A stretch of 64,000 bases of DNA, from assembly GCA_038380435.1 (NCBI GenBank), contig JAWZYU010000001.1:12070001-12134000 (forward strand), read 5' to 3'. The notes under the pieces are model-generated. The model was given only the letters and a program-made list of their open reading frames with translations, was not told the DNA's origin and made no database searches. The DNA is from Ryuthela nishihirai. Lineage: Eukaryota; Arthropoda; Arachnida; Araneae; Heptathelidae. Within the stretch, counting starts at the first letter, position 1. Every line of letters begins with the position of its first letter. The position numbers were made by a program, and so were the translations under genes. Shown here one piece after another: positions 35,671-47,625 of the stretch.

Positions 35671-37047
35671 CAGGAACACACTACAAGAAGAAAAACTGCA
35701 CCACCTGGAAGGATTAATGTCATTTTATTGAAACGCAGGCAGCTGTTAGCATACACTAATATGTTTGATTGATTACATTAATAAAAAGAAATATGGAAAA
35801 TCACTTTACCTACACGGTAAAGGGCATAATTAATATGATGTTGAATCGCCCCGCGCAACAAAGCATTCACGAACACGACGGGGAATGCTATCGTCAGCTC
35901 TATAATGCCTCTTGAGGGATAGAACGCCAAATACCGTGAAGTCGCTGTTTCATTTCAGCGACAGTGGTTAGCGCATCTCTTGGGTGTTGTTGGAGATGTC
36001 GGCCTGTGATGTCCCAGACGTGTTCAATAGGTTAAAGGTCCGGCGATCGTGCTGGCTGTGTTAGTACCTGAACGTTTTGCTCGTATAGATACTGCAAACT
36101 AACGCGGACTGTGTGGGGACGGGTGTTATCTTGCTGGTAAAAGGTACCGTGCTGTCGAACAAATGGGATAGCCACTGACTGCAAAATGTTGGTAACATAT
36201 CGTTGGGCAGTTAGAGATCCTCTTATGATGGCCAGTTCTGACCGAGATATCCGACTAATGGCACCCCACACCAAGACACTAGGTATTAGAGCTGTGTGAC
36301 GATGTCGCACGCACTGCGTGACGTTCCTTTCCCCTGGATGACGGCGAACACGTTGTCTACCGTTGTGCTGACCAATACAAAAACGAGATTCGCCATAAAC
36401 ACCACGGCACTCCACTCGTGTTCATACCAGTTCTGCCTGAGACAGCACCACTGAAGACGTGCTTGCATGTGGGCAGATGTGAGGGGAAACGTAGTGCCGG
36501 ACGATAGGCTCACAATGAAAACCGTAAGAACTGTATAGAAAACTGTAAAGAAACTGTAAGAAAACTGTACTCTGCCATGCGTCGCAAATGGCGGTCCTAT
36601 CGCTCCGTGGTCATAAGTCATCTCCCTGATCCTTATCGGTGTGTGCTGGATCCTTCTTGAACCTAAGGGATGCACCATATGTGTACGATAGCGCTGGTAT
36701 TGTGGCCAACAAGGTTGGCCCCATATTTATACGACAACCAGATTCTCTAAGGCCAATGATTCTTCCACGCTCAAAGTCTGTTAACTGTTGGAACAGCTGT
36801 CGACGTCTGCGTAAGGGCACCTTTAGCGGTTTAGAACAATTTCCACAACATTTTGTCAACCAGGGAGCTTTGGTTGCCTTTATCTGTCATTGAGTGCTCC
36901 CCCACCTGTGACGTCAGCTCGCGCCTTTCCAATCCTTTCGATCGTCCTGCAAACCTAATCATTCCCATGCATTTCCATATACTACGCCTCCCCCAATTTC
37001 GTCACATTTGCATAACTTCTTGCAAGTGTTGTATTCTTTATTTCCTG
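35671..37047 (-). mobile_element. Tc1-like element, near full length, with broken transposase
   Basis: The ends caggaacacac (35671) and, on the minus strand, caggaaataaag (37047) lie next to TA on both sides, giving a 1.38-kb element of normal Tc1 size. The minus-strand transposase begins near 36859 with FERGRIIGLRESG, the N-terminal helix-turn-helix region. A damaged middle follows. A longer segment at 36032-36415 has ESRFCIGQHNGRQRVRRHPG, LVWGAISR and YQQDNTRPHT. That segment carries the catalytic DDE/D region, and SPDLxPIEHVWD continues past 36032. Insertions near 36480-36570 (repeats of gaaaactgtaa) break the frame. Transposase cuts and pastes DNA at TA sites. This copy is inactive. Confidence 0.88.
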
Positions 37048-37049
37048 TA

Positions 37050-37984
37050 GTGTATTTCGGATGCATTCTGATCATCGACTGAATGCGAGTCTCGTTTTTC
37101 CTTCTTCTTTATTATCGTTTATAGTTTTCAGAAGAGAGAAGTAAATTTGTCATATTTTTTGTTTCCCAATCCTGTATTTTTATTCATCTATATCTTTTCT
37201 GTTTTATTATTTTTGCTAGGTCGATTAAAAATACTTTTTTATTACACACAAAAAATAATAAAAAAACCCACTAAATCTTGAGAAATTCGGAGATGCATAA
37301 GGGAACCAATCAATTAGCAGCTAAAGCTTTGTCCCACTTCTCAAAGGATGAGGAAGAGATTAATGTGTCGAAATCAAGCTCCAGAAGTTAACAGTTATCC
37401 TGCACTCATAGCAGAGATAGTATTATGATCGTCAAACTTTACAATCTCATACTCAGCATTGCTTTAATTGCATCAGAATTTTTGAATTACGCTTGAGACA
37501 CTGAATTCGTTGCCCATTTTGATTCATTTTTCTTCCACTAACATAATGAAAACTTCAAAGCGGATTATGCTCCGCTACGTACTTAGGTCAGATATTAATT
37601 TGCACAAAACAGTAAAGCACCTCTCTCTGAAGGAACAACATGAGACCACAAATCACAGACAATGAAATTCAAAGGGAAAAAAAATGTTGAAAATCAATAT
37701 TGGGGTGGTTTTTTTTTCTCTTTATTTGGATGATACGCCTTACAAAATAGTGGCATATTTATTATATGGAAGAGTGAATGTTTAGAACATTCTGAAAAGA
37801 CAGAAAGAGAATGTTCATAAAATTTCTGAAAATCGAAAGAAAAACTCTCTAAATTTAAGGCTTCAAGTTTTTATCGATCCAAGGAAAGGTTTCAGTTTTT
37901 GAAGAATTTGAAAGATGAGGTTTTCAAAAGCATAATTAATTAAAATTTAGTGTTGATATTTGGAAAAATTTTATTTTAAAAAAC
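37050..37984. other. AT-rich DNA, nothing recognised
   Basis: No supported gene or repeat family was found. Confidence 0.45.
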
Positions 37985-38930
37985 ATTTGCTTGGAATTTA
38001 CACTAAAAGAAAAAAAAAACATCGCTGCTGTTCGTGAACTCATTAAGGAAAACCCAAACAACACCATTCAGGTATTAAGTTTAGATGTTATTGTATCTAT
38101 TGGGAGTGTGGAAACAATTAGTTATCAACATTTAAAATTCCGAAAGATCTGTGACAAATGGGTAGCCCACAAACTTAGAGAACAGCAAAAAAAGGCTAGA
38201 GTCGACTCGTGCAAGGAGATGCTGGCAATGTTTGAACCTAGTGCCCCAAATGGTTAACAGACATTGTCCACTTGACGAGACGTAGTTTTATTACTAAACA
38301 ACTGCCAGAAAGATCGATAACTATGTTTGAGTTGCGGAAGATGAACCGTGCCAGCAAATCCTCCCACAAGACTTTCGCTCAAGGAAGAGGATGTTCATAG
38401 TTTTTTCATTTCCCAAGGAATGGTAGCCGCGGACATCTTACCTGAAAAAATGACTCTAAATGACCAACATTGTTTTTCCCAAAATGGTTAAGGAGATGAA
38501 GGAGCAGCATCCAACAACAGGCATGTCAATGGTTTTCCTTCTTCGTGACAATACCAGTGCTCACAAAAAGCGACAAGTTACGGCCTATCTGGAGCAGAGA
38601 AATATCATACAGCTACCCATCCTGCGTATTCACCCGGTCTTACATATTGCAATCTTCTGTTCTTTCCAAAAGTTAAGAAGACCTTGCCAGGGAACCTTTA
38701 CCAAGGGTGCAAGATCTTGCAAAACGTATTCATTCAGAGTTGCTGAGTTATATTAAGACATGCGTACCACAAGCGTTGCAAAATTGGAATAGATGTCTGC
38801 AATTTTACATAGGTGCTGGATGACAGTAAAAGTTTTATTGAGGGAAGTGCAATGGTTTTTGATCTGTAGATGCATATCAAGAACTTTTTGAACGCTCCTC
38901 GTACAAAGGACTTAACTGAGTTTTCTGTAT
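37985..38930 (+). pseudogene. Mariner-family transposase relic
   Basis: The segment at 37991-38257 includes RKICDKWVAHKLREQQKKAR followed by VDSCKEMLAMF. This matches the mariner linker motif style (WVPHxL..Q...R...C..ML). A frame at 38460-38756 has LLRDNTSAHKKRQVTAYLEQ, like the mariner second catalytic block (HDNA.AH). In another frame, near 38615-38680, HPAYSPG and FFPKVKK match the YSPDLAPCDFFLFP region with damage. Many stops separate the pieces. The family moves by cut-and-paste at TA sites. This copy is an old relic with no clear termini. Confidence 0.75.
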
Positions 38931-39275
38931 TTTATGAGGTTCTGTATTTTTTCAAAAACACTTCATTTGAAAATACAAGTTGGTAATACATTACCTAGGT
39001 GATAATAAATAGCACTGCGTATTTTAATGCCTACTGCATGCTTGGGAGACAAAGGAGCATCAGATGGGGTGGGGGGTGGGGTGACTCGCAGCCGACTCCC
39101 CCTCCCCAATAAAAAATAAATAAATAGGAATATGATGGATTCGAATGCGAATAAGAAAAGCGATATCTGAAGTTAGGAAGTTCCTGAAAAGTTAAAGTAA
39201 TTATTTTGTTTAAGCAACTATGTTCTTTCAGAAAAAGCGGGGGAATGCGGCTTACAACGTCCGTAAGTTTCGAAA
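38931..39275. other. Intergenic DNA, nothing recognised
   Basis: No supported feature was found. There is a G-rich patch near 39065-39082. Confidence 0.4.
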
Positions 39276-39494
39276 TAATATAATAATAATAATTTATTCT
39301 ATGCAGGGGTTTACAGTAAAGTCAAGGTACAGGTAATTTTTATCTAGCAGCATGTCCTCCCCCAATCAAAATTTTGGTTTCGCACTGCGTGAAAGGTTCA
39401 CTTGGAAAGCCTGCGGACACCTGCTGAAAGACCTTAACCAGGTCCCTTTCATCAGTAGCCAAGCTCGCTAACCACTCGGTCACGTGACGGCTAC
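39276..39494 (-). mobile_element. tRNA-derived SINE (family 2-like head), minus strand
   Basis: Read on the minus strand it begins gtagccgtcacgtgaccgag, then tggttagcgagcttggctac and gggacctggt, matching the head of the copy at 51833. The body differs from other family 2 copies, and the tail ends in an (aat)n-like run at 39275-39293. It could be a distinct subfamily that shares the same tRNA-derived head. Confidence 0.65.
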
Positions 39495-40419
39495 ATTTTG
39501 TTATTTCGAGAGAGATTAAAAAGTTTTCATTTTATGTCCGCGAAACAATAAAATTTCTTTGCGCCGTCTTTTCTTAGTAGTTTTAATAAAATTCATTTTT
39601 CCCATTTCAAAGAAAGGTTAAACTGCCTTTTGGCAAAGCTGCAGGATATCTTCGACAGTTTGAAACCGATATGCAGTGATACCCTAAGAAGAGCTTTTCA
39701 TCCCTTAATATAAGAGAAGTGCTGTTATTCAATTACTCTTCAGTTGATAAGTTACTGACAGCTTTTCATTATTTCAGTATATATTACGCTAAGACTATGC
39801 TTACCTTTAATTTTTTTCTAAGTGGCTCCAATGAGGATAATTTGTAAAGAAATCTCTTTTTTGAGTATAACATTTAAACTACATTGGTCGTCAAAAGTAC
39901 GGATAACCAAAATGTGAATGACAAAAAGAGAATGTAATCGCTTTTAATTGAACATCGATATCGTCTTCAGCAGAGTGAGATCCGATCTCCTGACAACAGA
40001 CCAGGTGCTCTGACCTCTTAAGCTAGCGGCCGCCGTTCAAGATCTCCTCAATTCGATGGGATGAACCTGTTACAGCAGTACACAAAACTCTGTGTCTGCT
40101 GAAAGTCGTTTCTTCAGCGATCAGCTCATCTGACATGTGATCAGGAAATATACGGCTCGAGGAAATTTTCCCCCCTGATATCGATGTTCGACCAAGAGCA
40201 ATTGCTGGAATTTTCGTTGAAATTAATGTCGAGAAATTTATTAAGTGAAATAGAAAAATAAATTACTTTTGACATTCTTAGGAAATTTAATGCACAGTTT
40301 TGAAAAATAAAAGTGTAAATCCCATATAACTTCAAGGAACATGTAAAACAGGTGCCCTATAAAAGGAGCACGTTCGTAGACGCTGGATCATTTCAGATTG
40401 AAAAAGTTGAAAAGCTTCA
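39495..40419. other. Intergenic DNA with a tRNA-Ala-like SINE head at 39970-40049
   Basis: On the minus strand, gcggccgctagcttaagagg then gagcacctggtctgttgtcagg resembles a tRNA-derived SINE head also seen near 49190-49263. The remainder shows no recognised feature. Confidence 0.45.
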
Positions 40420-41362
40420 AGATGCCTCAGAGAAAACGTTTAGACGACTGAAAACGATCAAGAGCCTTTGAAAGGTTGGAAGCAGCGTAAACAATTACGG
40501 AGCTGGAGCTATTATTTTGTGCCGCCATTCTGTGTTATCTCATGGCTATGGCAGCAATTCCAATGTCAGAAGAACCATTCAAAGGCGACCTAGGGGGGGT
40601 TTACAATCCTCCCGCCGGAATACGAGAGTAAAAGCATCGTCTCTGCCTTCAGGCCTCATTGCCGTCTCAGGAAGACAGATATGGTGATATATATACTTCA
40701 TGGTGACCAGAAGGCTTTTCACAAGGCTCGACTGGGTATGCCTCCCGTTAACCTCCAGACACAGACAGCGATTTGAAATAGTGTCCTCATCGTGTAGCCT
40801 AGACCCGAGACCAGTGGAATCGCATCCTGCTCAGAGGAATCTAGATTCTCTGCCGACAGCAGACATCTCGTGATCTGTAGCGAGGTGGGTGCCTGCAACC
40901 AGACACATAGCATCGTTGAAAGAACTTCATTGGCTCTCACTCTTTAGCCACCTTTTCATTGGATGGGCATACTGACTTTGATCAGTTTCATGGAGGTTCT
41001 GTGAAGGCTCTAAGATCATTGATGATTCTGTCAACTCCTATGCCGATGTAATACCTGACGATTTCCCCCTAATACACTATAATGTCCGTCCTTACAGAGC
41101 AAGACTGACCAATCCATATCTTGAGAAAGAAGGTATCCAATGAATTGCATTCTCTGCGAATCTCGACCTGATATATCATCTATGGGATTTTTGGAGAGAT
41201 GCATTGCAACCCCCCCCCCCCTCCCGAAACTTTCCAGGACTCCTCTTATTGCTCAACGGACTTTAATGTTCGCTAAATCTCCGGATTACCTTATAGAGGA
41301 GGTCATGTCCCTATTGACTATACATTTTATACAAAAAAACCTTCCCTTCTTATTTGTTTGAT
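40420..41362 (+). pseudogene. Tc1-like transposase relic
   Basis: A possible start at 40422 reads MPQRKRLDD. Pieces in different frames then follow the order of a Tc1 transposase: a damaged helix-turn-helix region near 40500, ARRLFTRL and RPVESHPAQRNLDSL-like remnants near 40710-40870 (the DESRF region), YRARLTNPYLEKEGIQ near 41094, and a degraded SPDLNPIEHLWDFLGR region (DLIYHLWDFWRDALQ) near 41165-41210. A C run of 12 at 41210-41221 shifts the frame. The C-terminal part runs to about 41360. It is a dead copy from a different Tc1 lineage than 35671-37047. Confidence 0.7.
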
Positions 41363-41589
41363 TTTCTTTATTCTCCTTTTAGGGTATAACCGATTTTGGC
41401 GCCAAAGATTCACAACATTATCTTTTTATCTTCCTGTGAAATTTGATTGCTTTTTTCCAGATACATTTCGAGATATCCGCATTTCATTGATCCGTGCTTA
41501 AGTGTTGAACATCAGCGTATAACAAGTGTGCTGTATTAAAACTTTTAAATTTTAAAACTTTAATAAATAAATTATCTGATTTTTTTCTG

Positions 41590-42200
41590 TTCCTCCTCCT
41601 ATGGGAATTTATTTGCCTCCTATAATTCCTACGGGCATTATAGGAGGAAAAGATGGATACCTCCTATGGGAATTTATTTGCTTCCTATAATTCCTATGGG
41701 CATTATAGGAGGAAAAGATGGATCCCTCCTATGGGAATTTGTTTTCCTCCTGTAATTTCTATGGGCATTATAGGAGGAAAAGATGGATCCCTCCTATGGG
41801 AATTTATTTGCCTCCTATAATTCCTACGGGCATTATAGGAGGAAAAGATGGATCCCTCCTATGGGAATTTATTTGCCTCCTATAATTCCTATGGGCATTA
41901 TAGGAGGAAAAGATGGATACCTCCTATGGGAATTTATTTGCCTCCTATAATTCCTATGGGCATTATAGGAGGAAAAGATGGATACCTCCTATGGGAATTT
42001 ATTTGCCTCCTATAATTCCTATGGGCATTATAGGAGGAAAAGATGGTCCCTCCTATGGTAATTTGTTTTCCTCTTATAATTCCTACGGGCATTTTAGGAG
42101 GAAAATATGGATCTCTCCTATGGGAATTTATTTGCCTCCTATAATTCCTATGGGCATTATAGGAGGAAAATATGTATTCCTCCTATGAGAATTTATTTTC
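41590..42200. repeat. Tandem array, 65-bp unit, about 9 copies
   Basis: The landmark atgggaattt recurs at 41601, 41666, 41731, 41796, 41861, 41926 and 41991 (exact 65-bp steps), then at about 42055, 42120 and 42185. Each unit contains cctcctataat...attataggagg, an 11-bp inverted repeat around a 10-base centre, so each can fold into a hairpin. The right-hand units are the most diverged. Plus-strand open frames here (41913-42430) are repeat by-products. Confidence 0.92.
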
Positions 42201-43333
42201 TTTCGGTACTTTTGAAATGCGAAATGATAGACACCCATCTCTCGATTTACACGCCAGATAGATTCCGGGAAATCCTCGTGTACATCGAGACCGTGCAAAT
42301 CGAAACCAGCAACTTACGGAAAAAAATAATTGTTACAAATAAAATGTACACTGAGAGTTTTCTTATCTCAAATGTCAGTGCAGCATTCATGCAACACTAT
42401 TTTGAACTTTATTTGCATTACTTCAGATAAGCTGAGATGAATTTTGGATACATTTCTGTTTGATCACGAAAATTAGTCATCGTTAATGAAGACTTACACT
42501 ATCGAATGCGAAGAGGAAATTTAAAAGAAGGATATATTCATGAACTGAATAAAAATTAGAAATTAAGCATTTGTACCAATACTAAGTGCTTTATTTGGTA
42601 AAATTAGTATTTGTATGACATTTTATGAAACAGTGAACTTACGAATCAGCTGCATTTAGCCTATGTAATGTAATGTATATAAAATATATAATGTATAATG
42701 TAGTGTTTCTAAAAATGTAGTTTTCTATATAATGTAGTGTTTCTAAAAATAAGAAAAAACAAGGTTTTTACTAGTCTGAAAAATTTAGTTTAGAAAGATC
42801 ACATCCGCTTGAAAAAAGGCTTCATTTCTTTAAGATGTCGCGATACACATTGCATTACAATGGTAAAGATATAATTTTAACGAAAGAATATAACTTGTTA
42901 TAGATGACGATTTTATTAATAAGGGAATTCACTTTTATCTATTCTTGAAAATAAATGATATCAATTACAAACCATTCAGTTGATTTTTACTTTGGGATGA
43001 CAATAACACCGGTTTACAAGGTTTTTATAACTTGAACAATTGGAGCTGCCTTTAACTTTTTTCAGGTGTTGATTTCAGATCTGGCCTTAAAAAATGGCTA
43101 ACACGTCACGTTTTTATGTTAGTGGTCATTTTGACTCCTATTAAGATCTTCCTATACCAACACCTCCAAGCAACTGGGAAGATATCAGATATTTTACTTT
43201 TTGTGGCTGGCAACACTGATTGACAAGTGGGGGAAAACACGTAACAGTAACCTAACCTCAGACGGACATTCTTGTTGTTTCCATTGTAGGAGGAACACGT
43301 GCTGTACGTTGCAGATAGAATTTTGGCGTTTAA
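42201..43333. other. AT-rich DNA, nothing recognised
   Basis: A small direct repeat (ataatgtagtgtttctaaaaat) occurs near 42697 and 42731. No supported gene was found. Confidence 0.45.
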
Positions 43334-43700
43334 ATGGCACAAAGGCAGCGTCGTGGATGTGTTAATGTGCCAGATACGTTTTGCTATGTGTGTGGAAATT
43401 ATATTTTAAAACCCCAGGATCGTTCGTTGACAAAGATTGCAAAGAAAGCCTATAACTTGTATTTTGGATGTCATGTTGGAGATCAGGACAAAACATGGGC
43501 TCCATATGTGTGCTGCATTTCGTGCTTTGTTGGCCTGAGTGAATAGTTGAAAGGCAAGATAAAATCCATGCCCTTTGCAGTTCCAATGGTTTGGCGTGAG
43601 CCAACGAGTCACTTGCATGATTGCTACTTTAGTTTAACTAAAGTGTCGGGCTTTTCAAAAGAAAAAAACGATATACAAATGTTCCTTTGCCATAAGACCA
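43334..43700 (+). pseudogene. Fragment of an unnamed multicopy family, Cys-rich N-terminus
   Basis: The frame begins MAQRQRRGCVNVPD and carries CYVCGNYI (a CxxC pair), FGCHVGDQDKTWAPYVCCIS with more cysteines, a stop at 43544-43546, and then VPMVWREP in the continuing sequence. The same order appears in the minus-strand relic at 56776-58380. The Cys pattern suggests a metal-binding N-terminal domain. Many arthropods and some other animals carry many copies of such proteins without a named function, and I believe they are transposon-derived, but this is recollection, not shown here. The fragment ends where the minisatellite begins. Confidence 0.65.
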
Positions 43701-43715
43701 GTTCCTCATGGAGAA

Positions 43716-46350
43716 TATATGTAGTGAATAAGTGAATGCATGTAGTGAACAGTTGAATGCATAATTGGAAAATAGGGAATGACTGAATACGTATAGTGAA
43801 TGAGTGAATATGTATAGGGAATGAGTGAATACGTATAGTGAATGAGTGAATATGTATAAGAAATGAATGAATACGTATAGTGAATGAGTGAATGCATGGA
43901 GTGAACGAGTGAATATATGTAGTGAGCGACTGAGTGAATGCGTGGAGTGAACGAGTGAATGCATGTAGTGAACGAGTGAGTGAATGTATGTAATGAGCGA
44001 GTGAATGCATGTAATGAGCGAGTGAATGCATGTAGTGAGCGAGTGAATGCATCAAGTGAGCGAGTGAATGCATGTAGTGAACGAGTGAGTGAATGCATGT
44101 AATGAGCGAGTGAATGCATGTAATGAGCGAGTGAATGCATGTAGTGAGCGAGTGAATGCATCTAGTGAGCGAGTGAATGCATATAATGAGCGAGTGAGTG
44201 AATGCATATAATGAGCGAGCGAGTGAATGCACTAGTGAGCGAGTGAATGCATATAATGAGCGAGTGAGTGAATGCATATAATGAGCGAGTGAGTGAATGC
44301 ATGTAATGAGCGAATGAGTGAATGCATGTAATGAGCGAGTGAGTGAATGCATGTAATGAGCGAGTGAGTGAATGCGTGTAATGAGCGAGTGAGTGAATGC
44401 GTGTAGTGAGCGAGTGAGTGAATGCATGTAGTGAGCGAGTGAATGCATCTAGTGAGCGAGTGAATGCATATAATGAGCGAGTGAGTGAATGCATATAATG
44501 AGCGAGTGAGTGAATGCATATAATGAGCGAGTGAGTGAATGCATGTAATGAGCGAGTGAGTGAATGCATGTAATTAGCGAGTGAGTGAATGCGTGTAATG
44601 AGCGAGTGAGTGAATGCGTGTAATGAGCGAGTGAGTGAATGCGTGTAGTGAGCGAGTGAGTGAATGCATGTAGCGAGTGAGTGAATGCATGTAGCGAGTG
44701 AGTGAATGCATGTAGTGAGCGAGTGAGTGAATGCATGTAATGAGCGAGTGAGTGAATGCGTGTAATGAGCGAGTGAGTGAATGCGTGTAATGAGCGAGTG
44801 AGTGAATGCATGTAGTGAGCGAGTGAGTGAATGCATGTAATGAGCGAGTGAATGCATCTAGTGAGCGAGTGAATGCATATAATGAGCGAGTGAGTGAATG
44901 CATGTAATGAGCGAGTGAGTGAATGCATGTAATGAGCGAGTGAGTGAATGCATGTAATGAGCGAGTGAGTGAATGCGTGTAATGAGCGAGTGAGTGAATG
45001 CGTGTAATGAGCGAGTGAGTGAATGCGTGTAGTGAGCGAGTGAGTGAATGCATGTAGTGAGCGAGTGAGTGAATGCATGTAGTGAGCGAGTGAGTGAATG
45101 CATGTAGTGAGCGAGTGAGTGAATGCATGTAATGAGCGAGTGAGTGAATGCGTGTAATGAGCGAGTGAGTGAATGCGTGTAATGAGCGAGTGAGTGAATG
45201 CGTGTAATGAGCGAGTGAGTGAATGCGTGTAATGAGCGAGTGAGTGAATGCGTGTAAGAGCGAGTGAGTGAATGCGTGTAATGAGCGAGTGAGTGAATGC
45301 GTGTAGTGAGCGAGTGAGTGAATGCATGTAGTGAGCGAGTGAGTGAATGCATGTAGTGAGCGAGTGAGTGAATGCATGTAATGAGCGAGTGAATGCATAT
45401 AATGAGCGAGTGAATGCATGTAGTGAGCGAGTGAATGCATCTAGTGAGCGAGTGAGTGAATGCATATAATGAGCGAGTGAGTGAATGCATGTAATGAGCG
45501 AATGAGTGAATGCATGTAATGAGCGAGTGAGTGAATGCGTGTAATGAGCGAGTGAGTGAATGCGTGTAGTGAGCGAGTGAGTGAATGCATGTAGTGAGCG
45601 AGTGAATGCATCTAGTGAGCGAGTGAATGCATATAATGAGCGAGTGAGTGAATGCATATAATGAGCGAGTGAGTGAATGCATGTAATGAGCGAGTGAGTG
45701 AATGCATGTAATGAGCGAGTGAGTGAATGCGTGTAATGAGCGAGTGAGTGAATGCGTGTAATGAGCGAGTGAGTGAATGCGTGTAGTGAGTGAATGCGTG
45801 TAGTGAGCGAGTGAGTGAATGCGTGTAGTGAGCGAGTGAGTGAATGCATGTAGTGAGCGAGTGAGTGAATGCATGTAGTGAGCGAGTGAGTGAATGCATG
45901 TAGTGAGCGAGTGAGTGAATGCATGTAGTGAGCGAGTGAGTGAATGCATGTAGTGAGCGAGTGAGTGAATGCGTGTAGTGAGCGAGTGAGTGAATGCGTG
46001 TAATGAGCGAGTGAGTGAATGCGTGTAGTGAGCGAGTGAGTGAATGCGTGTAGTGAGCGAGTGAGTGAATGCGTGTAGTGAGCGAGTGAGTGAATGCGTG
46101 TAGTGAGCGAGTGAGTGAATGCGTGTAGTGAGCGAGTGAGTGAATGCGTGTAGTGAGCGAGTGAGTGAATGCGTGTAGTGAGCGAGTGAGTGAATGCATG
46201 TAGTGAGCGAGTGAGTAAATGCATGTAGTGAGCGAGTGAGTGAATGCATGTAGTGAGCGAGTGAGTGAATGCATGTAGTGAGCGAGTGAGTGAATGCATG
46301 TAGTGAGCGAGTGAGTGAATGCATGTAGTGAGTGAGTGAATGTGTGTGTG
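43716..46350. repeat. Minisatellite of 21/25-bp units, about 100 copies
   Basis: The 25-bp unit is gagcgagtgagtgaatgcat followed by gtagt. A 21-bp form lacks one gtga. Variants at the end of the unit (gcatgtagt, gcgtgtaat, gcatataat, gcatctagt) are arranged in blocks that recur irregularly, for example gcatctagt near 44158, 44448, 44858, 45437 and 45610. Units at the left edge (43716-43980) are strongly diverged and those at the right are nearly uniform. The minus strand has almost no stop codons in any frame, which gives long frames of His, Ser, Leu, Thr and Ala. They are artefacts, because the unit is not a multiple of three and no start context or unique sequence supports translation. Confidence 0.95.
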
Positions 46351-46578
46351 TTGTACCAGAGCCTCATGTTAGCCATTCATTACCTGAGGTTTTCCCTAAA
46401 GATAAAAGGAACTTTTGAGGAAATCAACAGATAATGGATGTTGCCCGTCTCCCACGATCTAGGACGTCTGAGGGTGGCTTTTGGGGGAGACATTTTTTTT
46501 TTCTTTTTTTTCAACTTCGCTTACCTTTTTCTTTCTCTCTTCAGTTTAACGTTTTTCTATTTTTTAATTAACGTTCTC
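46351..46578. other. Unique spacer between minisatellite and candidate gene
   Basis: It contains a T-rich run (tttttttttcttttttttca, 46492-46511). It could be the 3' untranslated region of the minus-strand gene at 46579-47106, with possible poly(A)-signal-like aattaa but no clear aataaa. Nothing more can be said. Confidence 0.35.
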
Positions 46579-47106
46579 TCATTTTTGGTCAACCGAGAAT
46601 GCCTTCCACATAGCAAAGAGGACCAGCAAAAGATGTAAAACAGAAAATGTGAATCTAAGCACATTCCACGTTATGAGGAAGACATCCTCTTCATCGTCCT
46701 CTGATCGTGTTATCGATAACAGCCAGTTATTGGCGACTTCACATTCACTGGTGGCAGTAGAAGTGGAAGATCTTGAATCACACGGGTACGACAGTCCTGA
46801 TTTAATTGGACGAGAATCCTCATCATCCACCGAAAATGGTTCTGATATATATCTTTTTGGTGGAATGTTTACCATTTCGAACCTAATGGCACTGTGGTCA
46901 TTGCGAGTGGAGGGGATATAGAATATTGATGTTTCTGGTGGCTGGCTACGCTCATTGCTCCCCTCCATACTCCCTAAACAACAGGAGCAACAAAGGTTCT
47001 TCATCTGTTTCCATCTTCGACGGAGGCATTTCTTTGCAAAACTTGACGCGCGTTGGCGTACATTAAACGCTCTGCGCGTACGATCAGCAGTAGGCATCCT
47101 GCCCAT
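46579..47106 (-). CDS. Candidate host gene, 175-aa predicted membrane-anchored protein
   Basis: This single open frame runs from an ATG at 47106-47104 to a TGA at 46581-46579, with an in-frame TGA directly before the ATG. The N-terminus (residues 1-37) is strongly basic. A cysteine cluster CCSCC at 39-43 looks like a lipidation or metal-binding site. A polar, Ser- and Asp-rich middle follows, with acidic stretches near 95-98 and 135-141. A hydrophobic segment, about 142-167 with one Arg, could be a C-terminal membrane anchor. I do not recognise the family. It shows no transposon motif and no repeat, unlike almost everything around it, and its composition looks like real protein. It could also be one exon of a larger gene or a chance frame. 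No expression evidence is available, so function is unknown. Confidence 0.45.
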   Translation of the reverse strand: MGRMPTADRTRRAFNVRQRASSFAKKCLRRRWKQMKNLCCSCCLGSMEGSNERSQPPETSIFYIPSTRNDHSAIRFEMVNIPPKRYISEPFSVDDEDSRPIKSGLSYPCDSRSSTSTATSECEVANNWLLSITRSEDDEEDVFLITWNVLRFTFSVLHLLLVLFAMWKAFSVDQK

Positions 47107-47625
47107 TCAACTCAATACAAATAATACTCAATATACACTATCTAGCAACTACTTCAAATATAAATATCTATTCGCACTTTATCACTAATAGCGAATCAAA
47201 TAACACTTACAATCGCATCCAAAACATTTCGTCTTAACGCTTCTAAGGAAAGATTTCCTATAAACTCAATTGTTTTTCAGTTACATTGTTGAGAATTTTG
47301 AATAATTAAGATTTTAATTTGTTGCGTCTGCTGAAGGTTTATAATGCCAGATACAGGTAACAATGAGAATCATTTTCGCATATTAATATTTATCTGTATA
47401 TTTTTATGGCGACCATTTTGAATATATTAAAATTAGTTTGGGGAACTGCAAATGGTCATTTCTTAAAATCACATCGATTACGTATTTATCTGTTTCTTTA
47501 CTCCTCTCACGTGATCAGAAAAGCGCTTAAATGATTAAAAGCAAAATTTCTGAATAGTAACTTACTTCGTCATCACATGATCACATGCAAATTCAAAATA
47601 GAAATTAATATAATTCTTAATTCAA
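47107..47625. other. AT-rich DNA upstream of the candidate gene
   Basis: No gene was seen. This would hold the promoter of the minus-strand frame. AT-rich tataaat-like words occur near 47159-47164 and 47172-47180 but are unremarkable in this composition. Confidence 0.35.

Noticed and set aside
41913..42430. Plus-strand frames of 91 and 107 codons
   Set aside because: They read the 65-bp tandem array and carry no other motif.
43716..46350. CRISPR-like array
   Set aside because: The repeats are head-to-tail with no unique spacers, and the DNA is animal nuclear sequence.
43624..46376. Long minus-strand frames of up to 616 codons (His, Ser, Leu, Thr, Ala repeats)
   Set aside because: They simply translate the minisatellite. 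Several frames are open at once, the unit is not a multiple of three, and no unique coding sequence flanks them.
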